Below, piece by piece: positions 7,690 to 15,080 of a stretch of 19,524 nucleotides of DNA (within the stretch, counting starts at the first letter, position 1; every line of letters starts with the position of its first letter). Origin of the DNA: Campylobacteraceae bacterium. Lineage in GTDB: Bacteria; Campylobacterota; Campylobacteria; Campylobacterales; Sulfurospirillaceae. Below the pieces are notes generated by a model. The model did no database searches and was not told the DNA's origin. It was given only the letters and a program-made list of their open reading frames with translations. Where the stretch lies: assembly GCA_027013265.1 (NCBI GenBank), contig JALUXQ010000041.1, positions 1-19,524 of the forward strand, given 5' to 3'. The translations under genes were made by a program, and so were the position numbers.

Positions 7690-7835
7690 AGCAAAGCTAC
7701 CAAAAAATTCCTCTCACTAAAGCTTTCACTTTATGAAGAAGAATTTATATTTTTATTTCTTGAGCAAAGCTACCAAAAAATTCCTCTTGACTATTGCTTT
7801 CACCTCGTGAAGAAGAATCTATATTTTATCTATTG
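7690..7835 (-). repeat. Tandem 73-bp imperfect direct repeat, each unit forming a hairpin
   Basis: Unit 1 is 7690-7762 and unit 2 is 7763-7835. Their first 25 bases are identical, and the later parts share a CTTTCAC block and the AAGAAGAAT block with a few substitutions and single-base indels. On the minus strand each unit can form an 11-bp stem: 7736-7746 with 7705-7715, and 7810-7820 with 7778-7788. The stem is followed by more U residues and GG. Substitutions between the units keep pairing (A-U against G-U). Unit 2 runs into the last codons of the upstream membrane-protein gene. Tandem terminator-like or processing hairpins are possible; so is a dispersed repeat family. Confidence 0.75.
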
Positions 7836-8276
7836 TATTGTTCTTATCATACTATCTTGTTTATACTTTAAATCTCTTTGTTTGACTATCCTAAAAACGC
7901 TTGGTACTTCCATGATATGAAACCGTTGTATAAATTTTAGCAAACCATTCATGCCAGTTGTTACATAGATAACATTTTTGCTATTTTCTCGTCTTTTTTG
8001 ATATAAATCAACTGCCAATATATGTTTGGATTTATCTACTTTTTTTAAGATTTTATCCATATTTTGCATGTTGGAGCTATAGACTATGACTGTATATTTG
8101 TCATATTTGGGAACAAAGATATCGCTCTTTTCCCAATAAATCCAATCTCTAAAGTCGATAAATTTATATTGTGAAAAACGATAATTAAAATATGCAAAAG
8201 CGCTAGCTATCATCAAAGCGCCAAAAAAAGAGGCAAAAAGATAGTTAAGGGAGAATACTCTTCTCCCTTGTCTCAC
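7830..8276 (-). CDS. Membrane-anchored, cysteine-free thioredoxin-fold-like protein
   Basis: 148 aa, function unknown. I place the start at the GTG at 8276, with GAGGGA 8 bases upstream. There is one membrane helix at about 12-31. The rest may follow thioredoxin-like order: a strand YTVIVYSS where CxxC would normally follow, a helix, then a segment GLLKFIQRFHIMEVPSVF that reads like helix alpha-3 and the cis-Pro turn (VPS). The protein contains no cysteine at all, so it cannot be a disulfide oxidoreductase. Its position between trxA and trxB supports a redox-related scaffold or binding role, which is inference; the fold itself is a weak reading by eye. A 9-bp inverted repeat (8247-8269) covers codons 3-10. 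Confidence 0.7.
   Translation of the reverse strand: MRQGRRVFSLNYLFASFFGALMIASAFAYFNYRFSQYKFIDFRDWIYWEKSDIFVPKYDKYTVIVYSSNMQNMDKILKKVDKSKHILAVDLYQKRRENSKNVIYVTTGMNGLLKFIQRFHIMEVPSVFRIVKQRDLKYKQDSMIRTIQ
8247..8269. repeat. Perfect 9-bp inverted repeat at the 5' end of the membrane-protein gene
   Basis: AAGGGAGAA at 8247-8255 pairs with TTCTCCCTT at 8261-8269 across a 5-base loop. In the minus-strand mRNA the hairpin lies just inside the coding sequence after the GTG start, where it could slow initiation. Two other hairpins are just upstream: 8289-8315 (TCTTCA with TGAAGA) and 8331-8353. Confidence 0.5.
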
Positions 8277-8330
8277 TTAACTATTCCCTCTTCAAGGTAG
8301 TTATGCCCCTGAAGATTCATCTTGTTGATT

Positions 8331-8353
8331 ATATTTTTGTTAGACAAAAATAT
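8331..8353 (-). terminator. AT-rich hairpin just after trxA, possible terminator or attenuator
   Basis: A perfect 10-bp inverted repeat, ATATTTTTGT at 8331-8340 with ACAAAAATAT at 8344-8353, lies 7 bases after the trxA stop codon. It could end most trxA transcripts so that trxA is made in excess over the downstream membrane protein and trxB. The minus-strand tail after the stem is not U-rich, so this is only a candidate. Confidence 0.35.
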
Positions 8354-8359
8354 CACCTA

Positions 8360-8677
8360 TTATAAAAATGAGTTTATTTTGTCAGTCAAAATCTGTTTTG
8401 ATGATGCACCAACCATTTGGTCAACTAATTCACCATCTTTGAAAAACAGGATTGTAGGAATTGATCTAATTCCGTATTTAACAGCAACATCTTGCTCATC
8501 ATCAGTATTTACTTTACAGATTTTTGCTTTACCGTCAAAATCTTCAGCTAACTCCTCTATAACAGGAGCGATCATTCTACAAGGTCCACACCACGGAGCC
8601 CAAAAGTCAACTAGTGCTACACCTTCGCTTACTGTACTATCAAAATTTGATGCGTTCAACTCTATATATTTTCCCAT
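8360..8677 (-). CDS. trxA: Thioredoxin
   Basis: General cytoplasmic disulfide reductase, 105 aa, the usual TrxA size. Active site WCGPC (C30, C33), the conserved VDFWAPWC strand, and cis-Pro P74 in IRSIPTI. One further cysteine (C54) is present. The AGGAGA ribosome binding site lies directly before the start, with a clear TATAAT box about 39 bases upstream of the ATG, so it can be expressed apart from hom and yraN. The neighbouring trxB supplies electrons. It differs from the trxC product in this window by lacking the zinc ribbon. Confidence 0.96.
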   Translation of the reverse strand: MGKYIELNASNFDSTVSEGVALVDFWAPWCGPCRMIAPVIEELAEDFDGKAKICKVNTDDEQDVAVKYGIRSIPTILFFKDGELVDQMVGASSKQILTDKINSFL

Positions 8678-8715
8678 AATTTTCTCCTAATTCTTATATT
8701 CTAAATTGAGCTGAT

Positions 8716-8721
8716 ATTATA
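8716..8721 (-). promoter_or_regulatory. -10 box for trxA
   Basis: On the minus strand TATAAT is preceded directly by TG and lies 38-43 bases before the trxA ATG, in the 87-base gap after yraN. It is a perfect -10 hexamer, and no other good candidate is in the gap. Confidence 0.55.
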
Positions 8722-8764
8722 CAAATACTATCTTTAAAGTTACCATAGATAAAATAGTTAATTT

Positions 8765-9091
8765 CTAAAAACTGATATTATCGACTATCTCAATTTTTTG
8801 TGGAGTCACCAAAGCAGCGCTTATTTGGTACTCTTCATCATAATTATTTGTCATAAAAAAATATTCGATTGTTTTGATAATTTTACTCATTTTTGCCTGC
8901 GTAATTCTACAAATCGGATCATATTTTTTAGAATATTTGACTTCAAAAAAACTCAAAATTTCATCTTTTTTTGCGATTATATCTATCTCTCCAAATTTTG
9001 AGTGAAAGTTTCTTTTTATGATTTCATAACCCTTCTGCTTCAAGTACACTACTACTCGCTCTTCAGCTTCTAGTCCAACTTCTAGGCTCAA
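8765..9091 (-). CDS. yraN: YraN/UPF0102 family endonuclease-like protein
   Basis: 108 aa. The order EAEERVVVYLKQKGYEIIKR, then GEIDIIAKKDEILSFFEVK, matches the small YraN/UPF0102 family, which has a PD-(D/E)XK nuclease-like core: the Asp of GEIDII and the Glu and Lys of FFEVK are the predicted active residues. The biological role of the family is not settled. The start is TTG at 9091, one base after the hom stop; no ATG is available near the conserved N-terminus. It is the last gene before the trxA promoter. Confidence 0.88.
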   Translation of the reverse strand: MSLEVGLEAEERVVVYLKQKGYEIIKRNFHSKFGEIDIIAKKDEILSFFEVKYSKKYDPICRITQAKMSKIIKTIEYFFMTNNYDEEYQISAALVTPQKIEIVDNISF

Positions 9092-9092
9092 A

Positions 9093-10361
9093 CTACTCTT
9101 CTATTCTAATCATAGAAGGAGATTGCTTTATAAATTCACACTTTCCTATCTTTTTGATTGCATTTTGTATATCTTTTTCAAAACATTGATGAGTCGAAAA
9201 GAGAAGCGTTGCAAACTTTTCATTTTTACTCTGTTTTTGCAAAAAACTATTTATCGATATGCCATTTTCTCCTAAAATATTGGAAATTTGCGATAAAACG
9301 CCTATTTTATCTTCCACTTCAATCCTTACATAGTATTTTGTAAAGATTTCATCAGCATTTTTAAGCCTTACAACATCGTTTTCTAGTATCTTTTTAAAAC
9401 CCAACATCGGTGAGCTATTGCCATCTCTTGCGATATCTATGATATCTGATATGACTGCACTAGCAGTCGCTTCTCCGCCAGCTCCTGGACCATAATACAT
9501 GGTCTCCCCAACACAATCACCAACTACACTGACACCATTCATGACGCCATCCACCTTAGCTATCATCTCATCACTTTTAATAAGTGCTGGGTGTACTCTT
9601 AACTCAACACTGTTACCTGTTTTTTTAGCAATTGTTAACAGTTTTATGCTATATCCAAACTCTTTGGCAAAAAAGATATCTTCACTGTTTATATTTTCTA
9701 TGCCCTCTATCAGTATGTCTTCTGGTTTTGCATCTATTCCGTATGCGATACTTGCCAAAATCAACAATTTATGAGCCGCATCAAATCCGCCAATATCAAA
9801 CGAAGGATCGGCTTCTGCATAGCCTAACTCTTGAGCCTCTTTCAAGATTTCATCAAACTCCACACCTTCGCTCATCATTTTTGTCAACATGTAGTTACAA
9901 GTACCATTCATGATGCCCTTGATAGACTCGATATGATTTGCGCTCAGCCCCTCTCTTAGGGCTTTTATGATTGGGATTCCACCTGCTACACTAGCTTCAA
10001 AACCGATAGGTTGTCTTTTTGCACTTTGCTGAAGTTCATATCTGTGGTATGCGAGCATTGCTTTGTTTGCAGTAACAACAGCTTTGCCCTTTGCTAAAGC
10101 TTTTTTTACCACTTCAAAAGCACCTTCAACTCCACCCATGAGCTCAACTACGATATCTATGCTTTCATCATTTACTATCTCATCTATATCACCACTTAAA
10201 GGTATATCTATATCTCTTTTTTTATTCAGATTTTTGACAATTCCTAAAACTGGTGTTATCTCTTTGCCTGCTCTTGCTGTGATTATATCTCTGTTTTTTT
10301 GTAAAATTTTGACAACACTGCTTCCTACTGTTCCTACGCCTATAATTCCAACTCTTATCAT
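9093..10361 (-). CDS. hom: Homoserine dehydrogenase
   Basis: Reduces aspartate semialdehyde to homoserine for threonine and methionine synthesis; 422 aa, the monofunctional form with an ACT domain. The Rossmann motif GIIGVGTVGSSVVK opens the protein; VVTANKAMLA, IMNGTCNYML and the GPGAGGEATASAV block follow, with the ACT domain from about 345 to the end (starting YYVRIEVEDKIGVLSQI), the usual site of threonine feedback. It is not fused to aspartokinase. Its ATG overlaps the TGA stop of the upstream aminotransferase (ATGA), and yraN begins one base after its stop, so the three genes look like a coupled unit. Confidence 0.95.
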   Translation of the reverse strand: MIRVGIIGVGTVGSSVVKILQKNRDIITARAGKEITPVLGIVKNLNKKRDIDIPLSGDIDEIVNDESIDIVVELMGGVEGAFEVVKKALAKGKAVVTANKAMLAYHRYELQQSAKRQPIGFEASVAGGIPIIKALREGLSANHIESIKGIMNGTCNYMLTKMMSEGVEFDEILKEAQELGYAEADPSFDIGGFDAAHKLLILASIAYGIDAKPEDILIEGIENINSEDIFFAKEFGYSIKLLTIAKKTGNSVELRVHPALIKSDEMIAKVDGVMNGVSVVGDCVGETMYYGPGAGGEATASAVISDIIDIARDGNSSPMLGFKKILENDVVRLKNADEIFTKYYVRIEVEDKIGVLSQISNILGENGISINSFLQKQSKNEKFATLLFSTHQCFEKDIQNAIKKIGKCEFIKQSPSMIRIEE

Positions 10362-11569
10362 TTTTCCAAACTCTTTAAATATTTTTTTACATTTCTTGCT
10401 GCTTGCCTGATTCTGTTTTCATTTTCAATCAAAGCAACCCTTACATATCCATCTCCATGCTCTCCAAAACCAATCCCTGGGCTAACTGCGATTTTCGCCT
10501 CTGTTAAAAGCTGTTTTGAAAACTCCATACTCCCCAAATGCCTTGCAACATCTGGGATTTTTGCCCAAACAAACATGGTGGCTTTTGGCACTCCCATATC
10601 CCACCCTGCGTTTTTAAAGCTTTGAACCAAGACATCTCTTCGTCTTTTGTATGTCTTGATGATTTCATCTACACAATCTTGTGGACCATTGAGTGCCACG
10701 GTTGAAGCCACTTGGATAGGGGTAAACATACCATAATCAAACCAAGACTTTATCTTTTGAAGTGCGCTTATAAGCTTTGGATTTCCAACAAAAAAGCCAA
10801 CACGCCAACCTGCCATATTGTAACTTTTTGATAGAGTCGAACTCTCTACTGCGACATCTTTAGCACCCTCAACTTCAAATATAGATGGTGTTCTGTATCC
10901 ATCAAATGTTATATCTGCATATGCAATATCGCTGATGATATAAAATCTCTCCTCTTTTGCATATGCCACAAGCCTCTCATAGAAAGATTTTTGCACTGTC
11001 ACAGTTGTTGGATTATGTGGGAAATTAACAACTACAAACTTTGGTTTTGGGGCAGAGTCCCTAAATGCCTTTTTCAGCTTAAAGAAAAAAGACTCTACAT
11101 CCAATTCAAAATTTTCATCAAATTCAAGCCCCATTTTATGAATATTTCCACCTGCTAGTATAAAAGCTTGTGAATGTATAGGATAAGCTGGGTCTGGTAC
11201 AATTGCTACATCTCCAGGGTTTGTGATAGCTTGAGCCAAATGAACATAACCCTCTTTACTTCCAAGAGTAGCTACCGCTTCACTATTTGGCTCCAAATCA
11301 ACTCCATATCTTCTCTTATACCAATCACAAATCGCAAGTCTTAACTTATAGATACCTTTGCTCACACTATATCCATGGGTTTTATCTTTATCAACTGACT
11401 CTATCAACTTATCTATGATATGCTGTGGGGTTCTGCCATCAGGGTTTCCCATGGAAAAGTCTATTATATCCTCACCAGCCCGCCTAGCTTTTAATTTTAT
11501 CTCATTTATTTCAGCAAACACATAGTTTGGCAATCTCTCTATCGTATTAAATCGTATTTCGTTGAACAT
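10358..11569 (-). CDS. alaC: AlaC-like class I/II aminotransferase
   Basis: PLP-dependent aminotransferase, 403 aa from the ATG at 11569. I prefer this start over the open frame reaching 11590 because GGAG lies 5 bases upstream. Blocks resemble E. coli AlaC (glutamate-pyruvate transaminase): RRAGEDIIDFSMGNPDGRTP, THGYSVSKGI, GSKEGYVHL, FPHNPTT, the lysine-containing SSTLSKSYNMAGWRVGFF, and ALIENENRIRQA. Its likely job is alanine formation from pyruvate. Databases often label relatives as aspartate or LL-diaminopimelate aminotransferase, and substrate cannot be settled from sequence alone; adjacency to hom and the presence of dapB in this window keep a role in the aspartate family possible. 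Confidence 0.85.
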   Translation of the reverse strand: MFNEIRFNTIERLPNYVFAEINEIKLKARRAGEDIIDFSMGNPDGRTPQHIIDKLIESVDKDKTHGYSVSKGIYKLRLAICDWYKRRYGVDLEPNSEAVATLGSKEGYVHLAQAITNPGDVAIVPDPAYPIHSQAFILAGGNIHKMGLEFDENFELDVESFFFKLKKAFRDSAPKPKFVVVNFPHNPTTVTVQKSFYERLVAYAKEERFYIISDIAYADITFDGYRTPSIFEVEGAKDVAVESSTLSKSYNMAGWRVGFFVGNPKLISALQKIKSWFDYGMFTPIQVASTVALNGPQDCVDEIIKTYKRRRDVLVQSFKNAGWDMGVPKATMFVWAKIPDVARHLGSMEFSKQLLTEAKIAVSPGIGFGEHGDGYVRVALIENENRIRQAARNVKKYLKSLEK

Positions 11570-11579
11570 CCTAGCTCCT

Positions 11580-12401
11580 TTAATTACCACTGCTCATATA
11601 TATAGAGAGACCATGTTTTATATTCTCAAGCGTATATAGGTCTCCAATTTTTATATATCTGGTATTTGTTGGTATTTTTAATTTTAAGACATAAGTTCGC
11701 TCATCTATATCTTTTTGTGATATCAAATGTAATCCGCTATCTAAAAACAGTACTTTTGGGAACCAATGGTCGCTAAAACTAGTTCTTATCTTAATAGCGC
11801 TTGCTCCGCCACTTCGTATCAAATAATCCTCTATCGGTTTTTTCAATTTCACAGTAGTATCAACATCAATAACTCTTGCATCTAGTTTTGCATTATCTGA
11901 GTTTATCTTATATACCCAATAATTCTCTTTCTCTTTTGAGATGTCAAGAACTTCACAACCTCTTTTTTCCAACTCTTTTTCAAATAGTATAGGATTCACC
12001 AAGTGTTCAGTTCTTAGATTTATCGACCAAGAAAATCTTCCTTCACTCTTTTTTGCTTCGCTCGTGAGAAAATAGTTGTATCCTATGGCGTCCAATGACT
12101 CACTAATTACTTTTATGAAAATGAGTGGATTTTTATCTGTTATGAACTCTATATGTAAAGAGATTGGGCGGCTATAGAACATCTTAAACAGACCATTGTC
12201 TTTAAGAACTTTTATAACCTTTAAGCTATCTACATTGCCATCAGATTTTCTATAAAATTCATCAGCATTTTTAAATAAAATCTTGATTAAATTTTCCTGC
12301 TTCGCATACTGTTCAACTGATAGATAGTTTCTTATCTTGTCTTCTAAATTGGCAAATAGAAGTGAAGTGAAAAACAGAAATATAAAAAGTTTTTTTACCA
12401 A
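11580..12401 (-). CDS. Secreted protein of unknown function
   Basis: 273 aa. The N-terminus MVKKLFIFLFFTSLLFA is a clean Sec signal peptide, with likely cleavage after Ala17, so the product is periplasmic or outer-membrane associated. I recognise no domain. The mature part is charged, with a central lone Cys in the KELEKRGCEVLDISK segment and alternating strand/helix character. The start is TTG at 12401, overlapping the stop of the RodZ-like gene by 7 bases, with AGAGG upstream. That overlap and the shared envelope location suggest a partnership with the RodZ-like protein, which is inference. The next gene begins 10 bases downstream. Confidence 0.8.
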   Translation of the reverse strand: MVKKLFIFLFFTSLLFANLEDKIRNYLSVEQYAKQENLIKILFKNADEFYRKSDGNVDSLKVIKVLKDNGLFKMFYSRPISLHIEFITDKNPLIFIKVISESLDAIGYNYFLTSEAKKSEGRFSWSINLRTEHLVNPILFEKELEKRGCEVLDISKEKENYWVYKINSDNAKLDARVIDVDTTVKLKKPIEDYLIRSGGASAIKIRTSFSDHWFPKVLFLDSGLHLISQKDIDERTYVLKLKIPTNTRYIKIGDLYTLENIKHGLSIYMSSGN

Positions 12402-13309
12402 AGAGAGCCTCTGTTTAACTCTTTAAATTTCTCTACAGAAATCTGGGATAGATTACCATCTTTGATGAGAAATTTCATCGGCTGTTGTGAATTAAATTTC
12501 GTAACCTTGCCTTTGAAGTATAGATTAAAATCTCCATGTCCAGTTGTGATAAGCTGATCTTTAGAAGCATCTATCGTAAAGTTACCATCGCCCAAAAAGG
12601 ATTTTCTCTTGAAATTATCCAAATATACTATACCAATCCACAATTTAGTATTTGGAGATATCAAAGAGTTTGTATCACTACTTTTTATCTCTACACTATT
12701 TTGGGGTTGTATCGTTTTGTTTGCATCTATACCATCACTTTGCAAAACCTCATTTTTTACTGTTGCTGTCTCATTGGAATCACTTGCATTAATATCTGCA
12801 TTTACATCGCTTGCTTGCGTAGTATTTTGCTCACTTGCATTTACCTCATCTACTACTTTTTTTTCTGTATTTAAACTCTTTTTTGCTTCATCAACTACTG
12901 GAGTTTGTTCATATGTAAAATTTGTATCACTGTTCAGTAGTGGAGTCTCAAAAAATCCTAACCGTTGATTTAAAAAGATATATGCTCCATATAAAATAAC
13001 TGCCAACATAACAATAGAGATAAGAGTGAGTAAAAATTTTGGAAATATCTTTGGTTTTTGCACTATAAATATCTTTGGTTTTCCTTCAACTTCTTCGAGC
13101 TCATTCCAGTATTGATTTGCCTTATCTACCCAATCATCAAGCTGAAGATTGTACTCTCTAGAGATGATTTTTATGAAGCCTATGGCTGTTGCTCTATTTA
13201 ACTTTTCAAAATCAGAATCTATGATACTTTGTAAATTTTTTACCTCTATGTGTGTTGCTTTAGAGACTTTTTTAAGCCCTATCTCCTCAAGTACTTTAAT
13301 ATCATCCAT
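12395..13309 (-). CDS. RodZ-like bitopic membrane protein
   Basis: 304 aa from the ATG at 13309 (AGGA 6 bases upstream; the open frame reaches 13351 but would run further into rlmB). Layout: a cytoplasmic helical N-terminus whose segment KVSKATHIEVKNLQSIIDSDFEKL resembles the HTH_25 fold of RodZ, one transmembrane helix at about 91-114, a Ser/Asn/Asp/Thr-rich flexible linker at about 125-215, and a C-terminal strand-rich domain (from LWIGIVYLDN) like the RodZ periplasmic domain. RodZ ties MreB filaments to the cell-wall machinery and sets rod shape; that role here rests on architecture alone. It overlaps rlmB by 8 bases. Confidence 0.72.
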   Translation of the reverse strand: MDDIKVLEEIGLKKVSKATHIEVKNLQSIIDSDFEKLNRATAIGFIKIISREYNLQLDDWVDKANQYWNELEEVEGKPKIFIVQKPKIFPKFLLTLISIVMLAVILYGAYIFLNQRLGFFETPLLNSDTNFTYEQTPVVDEAKKSLNTEKKVVDEVNASEQNTTQASDVNADINASDSNETATVKNEVLQSDGIDANKTIQPQNSVEIKSSDTNSLISPNTKLWIGIVYLDNFKRKSFLGDGNFTIDASKDQLITTGHGDFNLYFKGKVTKFNSQQPMKFLIKDGNLSQISVEKFKELNRGSLW

Positions 13310-13985
13310 TAAAAATCCTATCACATAATATCGCTGTTGCGACACCGACATTTAGAGAGTCAAAATCTCTCGCCATATTTATAGATACAATCCTATCTAA
13401 TTTAGTTTTTATCTTATTTGGAATCCCATCACTTTCACTACCCATCATCAAAGCGATTTTTTTATCAAATTTTATATTTTGCACAGGCACACCATCCATA
13501 TCTGCACCATAAAGTGTGAAATCAACTTGCTTTAACTCATGTATAAGGTCTAGTGCATTTGTCTGCAATACCAAAGGCATCTCGAAAACTGCACCGCTGC
13601 TTGTTCTTATAATCGCCTCTAAATTTATGCTTTTAATTCCGCTGATAATGATAGCATCTACACCAAAAGAGTAGGCACTGCGAACAATAGCCCCCAAGTT
13701 CCCCACATCAGTGATACCATGTAAAATAAGCAAAAAAGAGCTCTGTTTTATCTTTGAAAATTGCGTAAAACCTATATCTTCAATCTGGGCGATAAATCCC
13801 TGATGATTTCCTCCATGGCATAGTGCTTGGGCTTTTTTATTATCCACCAAAACAACATCATCACAAGCTTTTTTTATTTGGTAAAAAAGACTCTGATCAC
13901 ACTTTTTTGATAGCCGTACTTTTATCAGTTTTTCGGGATAGTTCTTTAAAATATATAAAAATAGTTGTTTGCCATAAATAATCAT
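13302..13985 (-). CDS. rlmB: 23S rRNA 2'-O-ribose methyltransferase, RlmB/TrmH family
   Basis: 227 aa from the ATG at 13985. The open frame extends to 14036, but those codons overlap rsmI, and the product starting MIIYGKQLFLY matches the usual SpoU N-terminus. An L30e-like RNA-binding domain (about 1-75) precedes the SpoU knot domain with motif 1 GITDVGNLGAIVRSA (about 90-104), SSGAVFEMP, motif 2 MMGSESDGI and motif 3 DSLNVGVATA (about 209-218), the deep trefoil knot that binds S-adenosylmethionine. E. coli RlmB methylates G2251 in the peptidyl-transferase centre; the exact target here is inferred. No good ribosome binding site is seen, so translation may be coupled to rsmI 23 bases upstream. 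Confidence 0.85.
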   Translation of the reverse strand: MIIYGKQLFLYILKNYPEKLIKVRLSKKCDQSLFYQIKKACDDVVLVDNKKAQALCHGGNHQGFIAQIEDIGFTQFSKIKQSSFLLILHGITDVGNLGAIVRSAYSFGVDAIIISGIKSINLEAIIRTSSGAVFEMPLVLQTNALDLIHELKQVDFTLYGADMDGVPVQNIKFDKKIALMMGSESDGIPNKIKTKLDRIVSINMARDFDSLNVGVATAILCDRIFNG

Positions 13986-14008
13986 GGAGTTATTGTACCC
14001 AAAGTATC

Positions 14009-14824
14009 TTAAAAAAGCACTATATCCTCGTAACAATCCTTTACGCTTTTACCACTCATCTTTGATAAAAGTTTTGCTTTTTGCTTGGGAGGAATATCAA
14101 GTCTTATTATATCATCTTGGCTTAAAGCAACTCCTTGGTCTGAGATTTTAGGCTCCATCACCAAAGTCCACTCACCTCTGATATCACTCTGTTTCAGAAA
14201 GTCTGAAAAATTGACACATGTGCCAAAAAATCTTTTTTCAAACTTCTTAGTAGCCTCTTTTATGGCAAAAAGCTTTCTATTTGGGCATATTTTTGCTAAC
14301 TCTAACGAGAGTTTTTCAATTCTATGTACAGATTCGTATAAAACCATCACATTAGTGGAGTTTACGACGATATTGAGTGCATCAACTCTATCTTTTCCCT
14401 TGTGAGGTAAAAAACCAAAGAAATTAAATTTGCTAAACTCAAATCCACTTGAGGCATACGCCAAAAGAGCTGCATTTGCACCAGGCAAGACTTCATATGG
14501 CAAACTGTTTTCTTGGCAAAATTGCACCAATAAAGCACCTGGATCACTAACACATGGCATTCCTGCATCACTTAAAAAAGCTATATTTTTTTCAAAGATA
14601 TCAATATCTAGTGTTGCTAAAACTTTTTTGTCATTGTGCGAATGAAAAGGGATAAATTTTTCTATCTCAAACTTAATGTTATGTCTTAAGGAGAGTAAAT
14701 TTAGAAGCTTTTTTGTGACTCTTGTATCTTCACAAAGGAGGATTTGCATTTCAGCTAAAAGTTTCAAACTTCTAACTGAAATGTCATCAATATTTCCTAT
14801 CGGAGTAGGAATCAGATAAACCAA
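14009..14824 (-). CDS. rsmI: 16S rRNA (cytidine1402-2'-O)-methyltransferase
   Basis: 271 aa, SAM-dependent tetrapyrrole-methylase-fold enzyme acting on C1402 in the ribosomal P site. Signatures: LIPTPIGNIDDISVRSLK at the start, CEDTRVTKKLL, LSDAGMPCVSDPG, PGANAALLAYASSGF and FFGFLPHKGKDR. These match RsmI rather than cobalamin or uroporphyrin methylases. The start is TTG at 14824; the ATG and GTG just upstream are out of frame. It lies 25 bases after rpmE, with a 7-bp hairpin around the rpmE stop codon between them. Confidence 0.93.
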   Translation of the reverse strand: MVYLIPTPIGNIDDISVRSLKLLAEMQILLCEDTRVTKKLLNLLSLRHNIKFEIEKFIPFHSHNDKKVLATLDIDIFEKNIAFLSDAGMPCVSDPGALLVQFCQENSLPYEVLPGANAALLAYASSGFEFSKFNFFGFLPHKGKDRVDALNIVVNSTNVMVLYESVHRIEKLSLELAKICPNRKLFAIKEATKKFEKRFFGTCVNFSDFLKQSDIRGEWTLVMEPKISDQGVALSQDDIIRLDIPPKQKAKLLSKMSGKSVKDCYEDIVLF

Positions 14825-14836
14825 TTTTTTGGCACC

Positions 14837-14853
14837 ATAGTTTGAAAAACTAT
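14837..14853. repeat. 7-bp hairpin around the rpmE stop codon
   Basis: ATAGTTT at 14837-14843 pairs with AAACTAT at 14847-14853 over a 3-base loop. It covers the rpmE TAG and lies between rpmE and rsmI. It could cut down read-through, giving more L31 than RsmI, or be an mRNA-processing site. No U-run follows, so it is not called a terminator. Confidence 0.35.
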
Positions 14854-15050
14854 TTCATATTGTATTTTTTCTTAAATTTTTCAACTCTTCCTGCGGTATC
14901 GACTATCTTTTCACTTCCTGTGAAAAATGGGTGGCATTCGTTGCAGATGTCAATCCTCATCTCTGATTTATTTGACATAGTTTCAAATTTATTTCCACAT
15001 GCACAGCTAACTGTACAAGCAACATATTCTGGATGAATATCTTTCTTCAT
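14850..15050 (-). CDS. rpmE: 50S ribosomal protein L31, zinc-binding form
   Basis: 66 aa, part of the bridge between ribosomal subunits. The start MKKDIHPEY and the CHPFFTG block are diagnostic. Cysteines C16, C18, C36 and C39 are the zinc site, so this is the C+ type that is replaced by a C- paralogue under zinc starvation in some bacteria; no C- copy is in the window. The ribosome binding site is AAGGAA, 8 bases before the ATG. It is preceded by its own promoter and a structured leader of about 140 nt, unusual for such a short gene. Confidence 0.96.
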   Translation of the reverse strand: MKKDIHPEYVACTVSCACGNKFETMSNKSEMRIDICNECHPFFTGSEKIVDTAGRVEKFKKKYNMK

Positions 15051-15080
15051 TGTTATTTTCCTTGTATTTTATATTAGAAG

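Noticed and set aside
7690..7835. CRISPR array
   Set aside because: Only two contiguous 73-bp copies, with no spacers and no cas genes nearby.
8322..8690. Plus-strand open frame of 122 codons
   Set aside because: It lies opposite trxA, whose WCGPC thioredoxin sequence, ribosome site and promoter are unmistakable; the plus frame is only a mirror of it.
10063..10410. Plus-strand open frame of 115 codons
   Set aside because: It is antisense to the N-terminal Rossmann region of hom and has no ribosome binding site or recognisable domain.
13986..14036. Extended N-terminus for RlmB from an upstream start
   Set aside because: It would overlap rsmI by 28 bases and adds residues unlike the SpoU family N-terminus; the ATG at 13985 gives the usual length.
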